Shown: positions 26,538-34,171 of the stretch, piece after piece
How positions within the stretch are numbered: position 1 is the stretch's first letter
How the letters are laid out: every line of letters starts with the position of its first letter
From: JAVSMW01 sp032027005
Lineage (GTDB): Bacteria; Bacillota; Thermincolia; Thermincolales; UBA2595
Assembly (NCBI GenBank): GCA_032027005.1
Contig: JAVSMW010000002.1
Location: 153,396-217,395 of the forward strand
DNA length: 64,000 nt
Direction: 5' to 3'
The notes under the pieces: model-generated
The model's input: only the letters and a program-made list of their open reading frames with translations
What the model was told of the DNA's origin: nothing
The model's database searches: none
Program-made: the position numbers and the translations under genes

Positions 26538-26732
26538 CAGGGCCACGTCAAAGTCATGCCTAACCCAGACACAGCGCGATCTGTGAAATAATAGTGGCTT
26601 TTTTCTTTATGGACTGGTAAAATAGAGTCAAAAANCAAGAACTCCTATCGTTTTCGGTTATAACGGAGACGTTTTTTAAAAAATTAGTTGAGTAATTGGA
26701 TATCTCTGTTTACTGACTTTGACGGAGACCTG
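26538..26732. mobile_element. Insertion sequence with collapsed interior (N at 26635)
   Basis: The left end CAGGGCCACGTCAAAGTCAT matches the inverse of the right end (CAGGTCTCCGTCAAAGTCAG) at 16 of 20 positions, giving terminal inverted repeats. CTCTTCACTC occurs directly outside both ends (26528-26537 and 26733-26742), a 10-bp target duplication. Each arm is exactly 97 bases, with the single N between them. The transposase body is therefore missing from the assembly rather than from the genome, most likely. The right arm is identical to bases 1-97. Confidence 0.85.
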
Positions 26733-26751
26733 CTCTTCACTCATCTATTTC

Positions 26752-26780
26752 TTGCCATACATACTTTCATATGTTATAAT
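26752..26780 (+). promoter_or_regulatory. Sigma-A promoter for rpsF-ssb-rpsR
   Basis: TTGCCA (26752-26757) and a perfect TATAAT (26775-26780) are 17 bases apart. It lies just outside the IS target duplication, so the IS has not removed it. Confidence 0.8.
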
Positions 26781-26810
26781 AATTCATCGAGGCCGCTTTG
26801 GTCTCGATTT

Positions 26811-26858
26811 ACAGCCCTGCTCTACCCTTTGTGGTAGGGCCGCTTAGTCCGTAGGGAG
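26811..26858 (+). promoter_or_regulatory. Possible S6:S18-type autoregulatory leader
   Basis: CTACC and GGTAG form a small hairpin followed by GGCCGCTTAG, with an outer CCCT/AGGG closure just before the rpsF ribosome site. A hairpin with a CCG element in an rpsF leader is the pattern described for the S6:S18-binding motif. I see the elements but not a full match, so this is tentative. Confidence 0.35.
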
Positions 26859-26871
26859 GAGGTGAATAGAT

Positions 26872-27159
26872 ATGCGAGCTTATGAGGTTATGTATATCAT
26901 CAGGCCTGATTTGGACGAAGAACAGACTAATGGAGTAATCGAAAAATTTAAAAGCCTGATTGAGAACAATGGCGGTGAAATCGCCAAACTCGATAAGTGG
27001 GGTAAACGCAAACTCGCATACGAAATCAATAAAAACCGGGAAGGGTTTTACATATTGATGGAGTATAATGGAGAGGCTGCAACCACTGCTGAGTTAGACC
27101 GGGTATTCCGCATTACTGATGAAGTGGTGAAGTACCTTATCATTCGTGAAGAAGAATAG
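26872..27159 (+). CDS. rpsF: 30S ribosomal protein S6
   Basis: 95 residues with the S6 pattern: MRAYEVMYIIRPDLDEEQ at the start, GGEIAKLDKWGKRKLAYEI in the middle, and DEVVKYLIIREEE at the end. It is a small-subunit protein that pairs with S18. GGAGGAGGTG precedes the ATG. First gene of the rpsF-ssb-rpsR operon. Confidence 0.96.
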   Translation: MRAYEVMYIIRPDLDEEQTNGVIEKFKSLIENNGGEIAKLDKWGKRKLAYEINKNREGFYILMEYNGEAATTAELDRVFRITDEVVKYLIIREEE

Positions 27160-27209
27160 ATATAGAATCCTGGTTGGTCCGGATAGAATATCCAAGGTGG
27201 TGTAAGATA

Positions 27210-27605
27210 GTGCTAAACCGTATTGTACTTATAGGAAGGTTAACAAAAGATCCGGAATTAAGGTACACCCCAAACGGAAAAGCTGTGGCAAGCTTCACCC
27301 TGGCGGTAGACAGGCCCTTTAAAAACCAGCGGGGCGAGCGCGAAGCCGATTTTATCAATGTAGTAGTTTGGGGTTCACAAGGTGAAAACAGTGCAAATTA
27401 TCTTGCTAAGGGTAAATTAGCTGCTGTTGACGGTCGTCTCCAGATTAGGTCTTATGACGATAAGGACGGCCAGCGCCGGTGGATAACGGAAGTTGTAGCT
27501 GATAGTGTGCGCTTCCTGAGCCCCAAAGGCAGCCAGGATAATTCTTTCGAGCCCACTAATATGGGCAGTGAAGTCGACTTTTCAGACGATGACATACCAT
27601 TTTGA
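27210..27605 (+). CDS. ssb: Single-stranded DNA-binding protein
   Basis: 131 residues. An OB fold opens with MLNRIVLIGRLTKDPELRYT and continues with VASFTLAVDR and FINVVVWG. The short acidic C-terminal tail ends DFSDDDIPF, the partner-docking peptide. GTG 27210 fits AAGGTGG nine bases upstream; the longer frame to 27174 would include that site. The spacer to the next gene (246 bases) is unusually long for ssb-rpsR and AT-rich, consistent with insertion nearby. Confidence 0.95.
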   Translation: MLNRIVLIGRLTKDPELRYTPNGKAVASFTLAVDRPFKNQRGEREADFINVVVWGSQGENSANYLAKGKLAAVDGRLQIRSYDDKDGQRRWITEVVADSVRFLSPKGSQDNSFEPTNMGSEVDFSDDDIPF

Positions 27606-27851
27606 CAAGAAAGTAAATTCTAACTACGCTAATAGGTTAAAAACCAATAAACAAAAGGGATTACACGCGTTATAGACTTTCTAACACGTAACTATAATTA
27701 AGTATAATTAACGTTGGGTTAGAAGGTCTTATGCGAATAACAGCAAAAACATTCTAGCGCGAACCAAAACCATACCTTGCACTGAATTATTAAAGAAATA
27801 ATTCTAATATGAGGAGTGTAGTTAGAGGTATTAATGGAAGGAGGCTTTCAA

Positions 27852-28082
27852 GTGAAACGCGATCGTAACAGAAGGCCGCGCAAGCGAGTTTGCGCTTTCT
27901 GCATTGATAAGGTGGAGAGCATTGACTATAAAGAAGGCGGAAAGCTTAGGAAATATGTTACCGAGAGAGGGAAAATTCTTCCCCGCCGTATTTCAGGTAA
28001 CTGTGCCAAGCACCAACGCCAACTGACTATGGCAATCAAGCGAGCTCGTCACATGGCATTACTGCCATTTACTGCAGAATAA
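27852..28082 (+). CDS. rpsR: 30S ribosomal protein S18, copy 1
   Basis: 76 residues, KRDRNRRPRKRVCAFCIDKV to MALLPFTAE, with the CxxC-type CAFC typical of zinc-binding S18 forms. Start is GTG after GGAGG. The encoded protein is identical to copy 2 (33238-33468), yet 37 of 77 codons differ, all silently. The first eight codons after the start and the last seven are the same in both. It is followed by its own terminator and then directly by the truncated recombinase. Confidence 0.95.
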   Translation: MKRDRNRRPRKRVCAFCIDKVESIDYKEGGKLRKYVTERGKILPRRISGNCAKHQRQLTMAIKRARHMALLPFTAE

Positions 28083-28092
28083 ACAATTTTTA

Positions 28093-28130
28093 ATTAAGGG
28101 AGATCCTAATAGGATTTCCCTTAATTTTTT
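28093..28130 (+). terminator. Intrinsic terminator after rpsR copy 1
   Basis: ATTAAGGGAGATCC against GGATTTCCCTTAAT, ending in TTTTTT. Confidence 0.85.
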
Positions 28131-28184
28131 ATAAGAGTACTAAATACACCTAATCTTTTAAGAATAAAAATAACAACAATCTAA

Positions 28185-28793
28185 CATGTAGGAAAACCCT
28201 TCAGAGCGGGCTTAAAGAATTTTAGAGATAAGCTTATTTTTGATACCTTATATGAATCTGGTTTACGCTTAGCTGAGTTAGTTGCTTTAAGACTGCAGGA
28301 CTACAGCGATTATGACCCAAGCCAAAACGTAGGTGAAATTTACGTTGAGGATAGAGACGCTGAGGACGAGAGCAGGGACAAAAGACATAAAACTGGGTCA
28401 AGAAAAATTCCAATCCCAGTTCCTATGGATTTGATAGGTGACATTGAAGAATATGTCACTAAACATAGACCTTATGTGAGCGGAGAGAATAGCTTGTTTG
28501 TTGCACACAAGCAGCAGAACAAGGGAAAGTCAATTACTAAAAGTGCTATCCATGCAATTTTTGCTAGATGTTCACAAGAAACCGGAGTTTACTGTACCCC
28601 TCATTGGCTGCGTCATACATATGCGACTGAATTAAAAGAGGCTGGAGTAGATGATTATATTTCATCCCTATTGTTGGGGCATAGTGCCGAGTACACAAAA
28701 AGAATCTATACTCATCTTTCGCCTCAATTCGTTAAGGCTATGCTAGAGCGAACATTGTACAAAAAGAGGGGAAGCGATGACCATGAGTCTTAA
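28185..28793 (+). pseudogene. Tyrosine recombinase 1 of a trio, N-terminal half missing
   Basis: The open frame begins right after a TAA at 28182 with no plausible start, and encodes only the catalytic domain: the first Arg in ESGLRLAELVAL, HWLRHTYATEL (HxxR), LLGHSAEYTKRIYTHL with the His and the nucleophilic Tyr. The core-binding domain (usually 100-150 residues) is absent, since rpsR copy 1 ends only about 100 bases upstream. An internal ATG at 28425 would start after the first catalytic Arg. It overlaps recombinase 2 by 17 bases. Probably inactive. Confidence 0.8.
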
Positions 28794-30183
28794 TTTTGAG
28801 GAAGATATCTGGCTGCTTCCATCTGGTAATAAATCGCTTGCACATAATCTAAGTTTTAATTTTACCCACATAAAATCAAACACTTTGAAAGCCCAAATTA
28901 AAGAGTATTTTAGGCGTAATTTAAACACCGATTCGTTAAGTATAGATACGTTAAACCGTTATTGCTATGGTTTAAGGCATTTTTCAAATTTCATGAGAGA
29001 ACATGGTATTGTCCTAGAGAGTTTCAGACATTTAACCTTTGATATCTGTATTAAGTATGCTTTTTACCTTAAAAATACGGTAAAAACGAGTACAGGCAAA
29101 AAACTTACCGGCCGCACCGCAAATACCAGCTATGCTGGGCTAAAGAGTATTGTTCTTCAAGGTCAGGTTTTCCAACCGGAGGATTATCCCCAAAGCGATG
29201 TGTTTCCAGAAAAGAACTCCAGAATGTTCGGGGTTGACGATGCATTTGAGACAGAGGAGATTCCTGAATTTGTAATTAAGCAGATTGAGGAGGCTTTAAA
29301 AAACGAGTCTGATGTCGTTACAAAGACTTTTCTTATGATTGCCAAAGATACAGGACTTAGGATTTCTGAGATACTGTTCACTGAGGAGGAGTGTTTAGAA
29401 CAAGACTTTATCGGGGATCCACTCATGTGGACTTATAGCTCAAAAAACTGCAAGGGTCGGCTAATTCCAATTAGAAAAAGTCTAGAGAAGCAGATCCGCA
29501 AACTTTTAGAGTGGTCTGCTCAATACAGGGACTCTGACGAACGCCGTATTTTTTGGTATGAGGCTTGTAAAAAGAGCGGCCCAAAAGGGGAAGTTAAAGT
29601 CCTAAGTCAAGATAAAGTACGAAAAGGTTTAATTCCAAACTTCGTTAAAAGACATCGCATTACTGATGAAATCGGGAATTTATATTTCTTCCATCCTCAC
29701 CAGTTTCGGCATACAGCCGCACGAGATATTCTCGATGAGGGCGGAAGCATTCTTGATGTTCAGGAGTTTCTAGGTCAAGATTCTCCTCACTCAGCATCGA
29801 TTTACGGTAAAATGCGGGCCAATTCAGTAATCGAGGATTACAGGAAGATAGGTTTTATCGGTGACGTGGCTCAGTGCCTGTCCGAAAAGAGCTTGGGGTT
29901 GCCAGTAACCGACGAAACGGTTGCCGAAGGAGCATTGCCTGATGGCCACTGTCGCAAGGCATTTGAAGGAGAGAAAAGTTGCAAAAACTTCAATAAGTGC
30001 CTACTATGTGCCAAGTTTATCACAACCTTGGACTACTTAAACGTTCATAAGCAGCATCTTGCAAGGCTACAGGAAAACAAAACTGCTTATATGGCGGAAA
30101 CGTGTATCTGTAATCTGGAAAAGGTTGAAAGAATCGAGGGTGCGCTCATTGATATAATTCAACGATTGGAGGGTATGAAGTAA
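28777..30183 (+). CDS. Tyrosine recombinase 2 of a trio
   Basis: 468 residues. The core-binding domain is in the N-terminal half (TLNRYCYGLRHFSNFMREHG), followed by the catalytic domain with DTGLRISEIL, KNCKGRLIPI, HPHQFRHTAARDIL (HxxR) and SASIYGKM with the Tyr. The C-terminal extension is cysteine-rich (CRKAFEGEKSCKNFNKCLLC, then CIC), a likely zinc module seen in Tn554 TnpB-type and RIT enzymes. It is the only member of the trio that looks complete. Confidence 0.85.
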   Translation: MTMSLNFEEDIWLLPSGNKSLAHNLSFNFTHIKSNTLKAQIKEYFRRNLNTDSLSIDTLNRYCYGLRHFSNFMREHGIVLESFRHLTFDICIKYAFYLKNTVKTSTGKKLTGRTANTSYAGLKSIVLQGQVFQPEDYPQSDVFPEKNSRMFGVDDAFETEEIPEFVIKQIEEALKNESDVVTKTFLMIAKDTGLRISEILFTEEECLEQDFIGDPLMWTYSSKNCKGRLIPIRKSLEKQIRKLLEWSAQYRDSDERRIFWYEACKKSGPKGEVKVLSQDKVRKGLIPNFVKRHRITDEIGNLYFFHPHQFRHTAARDILDEGGSILDVQEFLGQDSPHSASIYGKMRANSVIEDYRKIGFIGDVAQCLSEKSLGLPVTDETVAEGALPDGHCRKAFEGEKSCKNFNKCLLCAKFITTLDYLNVHKQHLARLQENKTAYMAETCICNLEKVERIEGALIDIIQRLEGMK

Positions 30184-31444
30184 ATGGTCGATAACCTGAT
30201 TGAAGCAATGAGTACTAACCCCGAACTAATTACTGAATATGAGCTGTATCATAATCATCTTGATACCAACCGATTTTAGGGTGGGAAACAGTAATTTTCT
30301 GTCAGATGACATCTGGGATTTTAAGGGTTTCATTCCAGATGTGGGCGGGTCTCCAGCTTACTACCAGATTCGGATGACAAACATCAAGCACCCCGAAATT
30401 AAGCATACGGTAAAGAAATATCTTGTTTTCGACCTTACCGAAGGTAAGTTTAATACAACCAAACGCAATTATGAAGGGTTTTGCAATTTTATAGACTATT
30501 TGGACGAATTTTTTCCTGCCATTTCTTCATTGACACAAGTTAACCACATAATAATTTCGGGTTATTTTCAACACTTGCTGACCAGAAAAAGCAAAAAGAC
30601 TGGCAAAGCACTATCCCGAACAGGTTTGTTCAAGGGAGCGCAGATGCTTAAGGACATTCTTCTAGAAGGTAGTAAGCGTGGATGGGAAGTCCCCGAAAAT
30701 GTTACCTGGGTAAGAACTCTATACCAAGAGATGATTCAAGATACCCCCAGGACAGACAATAACAGGGATACACCACCAAAAGGAATTCCTAAAGATGAGG
30801 CGACAATCAAGAAAATCCTCGATAGTGCGAGGAATGAAACTGATATATATACAAAGGCAGATGTTATAATACAGTCTCAATGTGGCATGAGAATCGGTGC
30901 AGTACTTTCACTTAAAGCTGGGTGTATGTCTAAGGATAAAAATGGTAATTGGATGATTGATACTATTGCTCGTAAGACCGAGAAAAACCAAATCAAGCGA
31001 AAAAAGCCAGCCCACCAGATCGTTAAAGATGTGATAGATGAACTAGAAAGAGCAACTGCGAAACTTCGTAAGGAGTCCGGTCTCCCGTACTTGTTCATTT
31101 ACCGTGAGGCTGTTAAAGGGGTAAAAACGAAGGAAGAACTTGAAATTAGGGTCTTTGATAAAAGAAATTGGAATCGTGATAAAATTAAGCCATTTGTATC
31201 TCGGTGGGATATTCAGGAAAACGGAGAACTCATTGAAATTACAAGCCATACTTTCCGGCATATTTTCGTTACTTACGCCTTAAAGGGGGGCATGAGACTA
31301 GAATCAGTTATGGATATCCTGGATCACAGATCCAGGATAATGACTGGAACATATGCTCACCTTACGGCTAAGGACGTAAAAGAAAAAATGGGACAGATAT
31401 TTGCCCCGATTTCTATACTAGGGACACTGTACTCTCGTTTATAA
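30184..31444 (+). pseudogene. Tyrosine recombinase 3 of a trio, frame change near 30277
   Basis: ATG 30184 follows the recombinase 2 stop at once, with GGAGGG ten bases upstream. That frame ends at TAG 30277-30279 after 31 residues. The rest of the protein (RVGNSNFLSDDIWDFKGF onward, about 388 residues) is in the +1 frame and keeps CGMRIGAVLSLK, SHTFRHIFVTYAL (HxxR) and MTGTYAHL with the Tyr. The junction is CGA TTTT AGG, where a P-site tRNA-Phe could slip +1. It is either a broken gene or one expressed by frameshifting. A weak ATACCG/CGGTAT hairpin follows. Confidence 0.75.
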
Positions 31445-31509
31445 ATATAACAACAAAAATACCGCCCTATAAAAGAACGGTATTCGTTGAAAGATAGTTG
31501 TTAGAGTTT

Positions 31510-31947
31510 TTAAGCACTCCTGCCGGCAGATATATCAATATTGATTGTAGTAACCATGCCCATGGCCGCCATGACCTTTTCAATTTTATCAATACTAGCC
31601 CCGTAATATTCATGCCGTTCATCCCGAGAAACCTGGGCCTCAGAAACTTCCAGCTTGTCGGCCAGCTCTGCCTGGGTCATATTTATATATATTCTGTAGG
31701 CGATTAGGCTTTTGCCGATATCGGTAAGCCTGTGGATGGGGTTGAATACACCCCTTTTAATAGCCTCGTAGTAAGCAACTTCCTCTTTCAACTGTTGGTG
31801 AAAACAGACTAAAGGCTGAATTGCCGCTTCAATCTGCTCACCATCAAGCCCCAGGGATTTTAACCTGGCTTTTTCTTGTTCAATGTATTCCAGGTCTTCC
31901 GCTAGTTTTTCAACGGCTTTCTGATAGGCAGATTCGTTTTTGATCAC
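31510..31947 (-). CDS. XRE-family helix-turn-helix protein, probable antitoxin
   Basis: 145 residues. An N-terminal coiled-coil-like region (about 1-75) is followed by an XRE helix-turn-helix in MTQAELADKLEVSEAQVSRDE (about 94-114) and ASIDKIEKVMAAMG. It lies 13 bases after a nucleotidyltransferase-like gene in the same direction. Toxin-first pairs of this kind are seen in nucleotidyltransferase toxin-antitoxin loci. Whether it neutralises the partner is inference. Confidence 0.75.
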   Translation of the reverse strand: MIKNESAYQKAVEKLAEDLEYIEQEKARLKSLGLDGEQIEAAIQPLVCFHQQLKEEVAYYEAIKRGVFNPIHRLTDIGKSLIAYRIYINMTQAELADKLEVSEAQVSRDERHEYYGASIDKIEKVMAAMGMVTTINIDISAGRSA

Positions 31948-31960
31948 CGTACTCCCTCCT

Positions 31961-32491
31961 TTACTTAATTATTTTTATAATGCCTTTCGGCAAGAACGTA
32001 TCCCTTGTTTTACGAAAAGCAGCAGGAAATTTCTGTTGATGGCCGTATTCATCCAGAATGCCGCAGTCCTGGTCATAATGAGGATATAATTCCACGCGAT
32101 ACCTGTGCCACATCGGGAGCTGCATTTTTGCAGAATTGCGGTCAAAGGTGCGCGAATTCGGGTCCCAAGTCCAAACCTTATGTGGGTCAAGGGTGTTTAG
32201 TTTTCTCACGGTCTGTATCAACGTAATCGGGTCAGTCACAAAATACCCATCAATGTCACTGGGGTTGGCTTTATCCTCCACAAACGAACCGTCAATGAAG
32301 ATTTCGTCAATCCTAACCTTATAAAGCTGTTCAACCAGGATTTCCAGATTGCTAACCAGCTGTGACCGCCACGCACTTTTCCATGGCGTACCGTCACCAG
32401 GCCCTATGACAAGCAGGGACTGTCTGAGGTCATTTAAGGTCATCGGGTAATCACCCGGGTCTAACAAACCATCAACATTGAATTGTAACAA
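31961..32491 (-). CDS. Nucleotidyltransferase-fold protein (DUF6932-like), probable toxin
   Basis: 176 residues. IFIDGSFVEDKANPSDIDGYF (about 84-104) carries the GS...DxD signature of minimal nucleotidyltransferases. The N-terminus MLQFNVDGLLDPGDYPMTL is typical of DUF6932 proteins, which are usually encoded next to a helix-turn-helix gene. It may transfer nucleotides to tRNA or protein as a toxin, or do something else; no target can be read. Within the accessory island, opposite in direction to the recombinases. Confidence 0.65.
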   Translation of the reverse strand: MLQFNVDGLLDPGDYPMTLNDLRQSLLVIGPGDGTPWKSAWRSQLVSNLEILVEQLYKVRIDEIFIDGSFVEDKANPSDIDGYFVTDPITLIQTVRKLNTLDPHKVWTWDPNSRTFDRNSAKMQLPMWHRYRVELYPHYDQDCGILDEYGHQQKFPAAFRKTRDTFLPKGIIKIIK

Positions 32492-32795
32492 CTAAATTCT
32501 TCCTTTCTTTGCAGGAAAATATACGTTATACGCAAGACAATATAACATTTAACTTAACACATGATTAAACTTAACAAATTTGTTAACTCAATAATACTAT
32601 ATACGGCACTTAAAGTCAACACAAACATAAAAAGCTCTTGCTCAGAACAAAGCAGGAGCTGGTTTAATTCTTTATTTTTACTCTACACCAGGGTGCTAAT
32701 AATAAATAAATTTTTGTTATTTTACCATACGAACCCGACAAATCGTGTGTAAATAGTGTATAATTAATGTGTAAATAATACACCCAAAGGGTCTA
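32492..32795. other. AT-rich gap upstream of the toxin-antitoxin pair
   Basis: About 300 bases, no credible gene. It should contain the promoter of the minus-strand nucleotidyltransferase gene, and a GAGCAA-type hairpin near 32630-32665 (AGCTCTTG...CAGGAGCT) that may act as a terminator. Confidence 0.4.
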
Positions 32796-32900
32796 TTGAA
32801 ATGGAAATATGATCAGCTGCAAGATACCAAAAATATCCTCAGCGAGAAATTCATAGATTGCCGGAATAAAGTCTTTGGAGCCGGCAACGAGACAGAGTGA
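32796..32900 (+). CDS. Possible 34-residue peptide or gene remnant
   Basis: A short frame from TTG 32796 (AAAGGG four bases upstream) reads KWKYDQLQDTKNILS, then EKFIDCRNKVFGAGNETE, and stops at TGA 32898. It ends at the ribosome site of the next gene. The composition looks protein-like, but I recognise no family, and it may be the end of a decayed gene. Confidence 0.3.
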   Translation: MKWKYDQLQDTKNILSEKFIDCRNKVFGAGNETE

Positions 32901-32911
32901 GGGGGGCGTGG

Positions 32912-33091
32912 ATGAAGAGAATAAACATCATGTTGGAGCCTGAAAACATAGAAAAGCTTGATAAGTTATGTAAGAGGCTTAGCATGAACCGAAGTCAGAT
33001 TTTTCGAATGCTATTAAGTGGTAGACCTGACCAAATTAAAATGATCTATGATAATTTAATACAAACAATCGAAGTGCACCCTGAAGCTTGA
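32912..33091 (+). CDS. Ribbon-helix-helix (CopG/Arc-like) protein
   Basis: 59 residues: MKRINIMLEPENIEKLDKLC, then KRLSMNRSQIFRMLLS. This is the strand-helix-helix layout of ribbon-helix-helix DNA-binding proteins. GAGGGGGG lies seven bases before ATG 32912. It may control a mobile-element gene or be a lone antitoxin; no toxin lies beside it. Confidence 0.6.
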   Translation: MKRINIMLEPENIEKLDKLCKRLSMNRSQIFRMLLSGRPDQIKMIYDNLIQTIEVHPEA

Positions 33092-33237
33092 ATAGTTGGC
33101 AGACATTCTAATCAACAACGCATTAGAAATCATTTTAATTTATAATACGATACAACCCAATAAGGCAAAGAAAATTTACGTATTAGAAGTAAAGTATTGT
33201 GAACACAAATACAATTCTAGATCGTAGGAGGGATATA

Positions 33238-33468
33238 ATGAAACGCGATCGTAACAGAAGGCCGCGTAAGAGAGTTTGTGCTTTCTGTATTGATAAAGTT
33301 GAAAGTATAGATTACAAAGAAGGCGGAAAACTTCGGAAATACGTTACTGAACGGGGTAAAATTCTCCCGCGTCGGATTTCCGGGAATTGCGCCAAGCATC
33401 AAAGGCAACTGACTATGGCTATTAAGAGGGCGAGGCATATGGCCCTGCTGCCATTTACTGCAGAATAA
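33238..33468 (+). CDS. rpsR: 30S ribosomal protein S18, copy 2
   Basis: 76 residues, amino-acid identical to copy 1 (27852-28082) but differing in 37 codons without any amino-acid change. Start is ATG with TAGGAGGGA upstream. The shared 28-base 5' run (33239-33266, matching 27853-27880) and the 21-base 3' run bracket the divergent body. It has its own terminator. The native gene context downstream (mazG-like, DUF2232, rplI) resumes only at 36671. One copy is presumably native and the other imported; the sequence alone does not settle which. Confidence 0.95.
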   Translation: MKRDRNRRPRKRVCAFCIDKVESIDYKEGGKLRKYVTERGKILPRRISGNCAKHQRQLTMAIKRARHMALLPFTAE

Positions 33469-33476
33469 TTTAGGTC

Positions 33477-33502
33477 GGGGGAGCACAAAAAACGTGCTCC
33501 CC
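33477..33502 (+). terminator. Intrinsic terminator after rpsR copy 2
   Basis: GGGGAGCACAAAAAACGTGCTCCCC: a strong stem around an A-rich loop. The trailing T run is short (TGTTTATG). Confidence 0.7.
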
Positions 33503-33524
33503 TGTTTATGTTTACGTGCATGCC

Positions 33525-33697
33525 GGTGAAAATGCCATCTGGCGTCGTTGCTCGGGGGACCGCAATCCTCAACAGTCGTACGCGTCCAGCTCAGCCGTAG
33601 CCGAGATAGCGGCGTACGGATGAGGGTACCCATGAATCAATAAGTGTGGGTGCGGTTGCGGTCCCCCGAGCGCCTAGCCAGCTGGCATTTTCACACC
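33525..33697. repeat. 173-bp branched palindromic element
   Basis: The outer arms GGTGAAAATGCCA (33525) and TGGCATTTTCACACC (33683) pair. Inside them GCTCGGGGGACCGCAA (33550-33565) pairs perfectly with TTGCGGTCCCCCGAGC (33656-33671). Further in, CGTACGC/GCGTACG with CCTCA/TGAGG, and ACCCA/TGGGT, make at least two side hairpins. The block is much more GC-rich than its surroundings. It could be a structured RNA or a miniature mobile element. Confidence 0.75.
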
Positions 33698-34171
33698 TCT
33701 GGGTCGGAGATTAGGCCAATGATGCTGAGGAAAAAGATAGGTCTGGCAGGGGTACCTGGTGGCTCGGGCGTAACCGCTTTACGGCAACGGCATCACATGT
33801 GTGAAGGTACATCAAGCTAGCTGATATTTTCAAACGCTGGATGGTTTGGGGGTAATCCGGAAGATTTTGTATAATTAAGGCTTAGTCCTATATTTAAATT
33901 GAGGACAAAGCCCTCACATTACTTTTGATACGGTTCGGGGTATCGGATTAAACGGTCAATTTGTTACCAACGGTTTTTGCCCAAAATCCTGAGGCATTGG
34001 ATTGTTTCGAATCCGAGTTATTTAGTACATATTAGGTCAATTAAACTATTTAAAGGGCGAAGTAAGTGTCGAAATGCGCTCTAAAGATTAAATAGGTGTA
34101 AAATGGCCTAAAAACTCTTTTAAAATTTAACCTTTAGGGGTATAATGCTGATTATACGAGGAGGGATTAAC
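33698..34171. other. Gap between palindrome and NTPase gene
   Basis: About 470 bases with no credible gene. It holds direct repeat copy 1 (33921-33944) and, just before the NTPase, a TATAAT (34141-34146) as a probable -10 box. Confidence 0.5.
33921..33944 (+). repeat. 24-bp direct repeat, copy 1 (left of NTPase-nuclease module)
   Basis: ACTTTTGATACGGTTCGGGG, then TATC. It matches copy 2 at 36365-36388 at 22 of 24 positions in the same orientation. Each copy contains GATAC...GTATC, a small palindrome. Confidence 0.7.

Noticed and set aside
30239..31444. Recombinase 3 taken as an intact gene starting at ATG 30239
   Set aside because: There is no ribosome site there, while ATG 30184 has GGAGGG and directly follows recombinase 2; the N-terminal residues in the two frames join better across a shift.
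33217..33633. A minus-strand 138-residue frame over rpsR copy 2
   Set aside because: It is the complement of rpsR plus half of the GC-rich palindrome; no start signals and no family.
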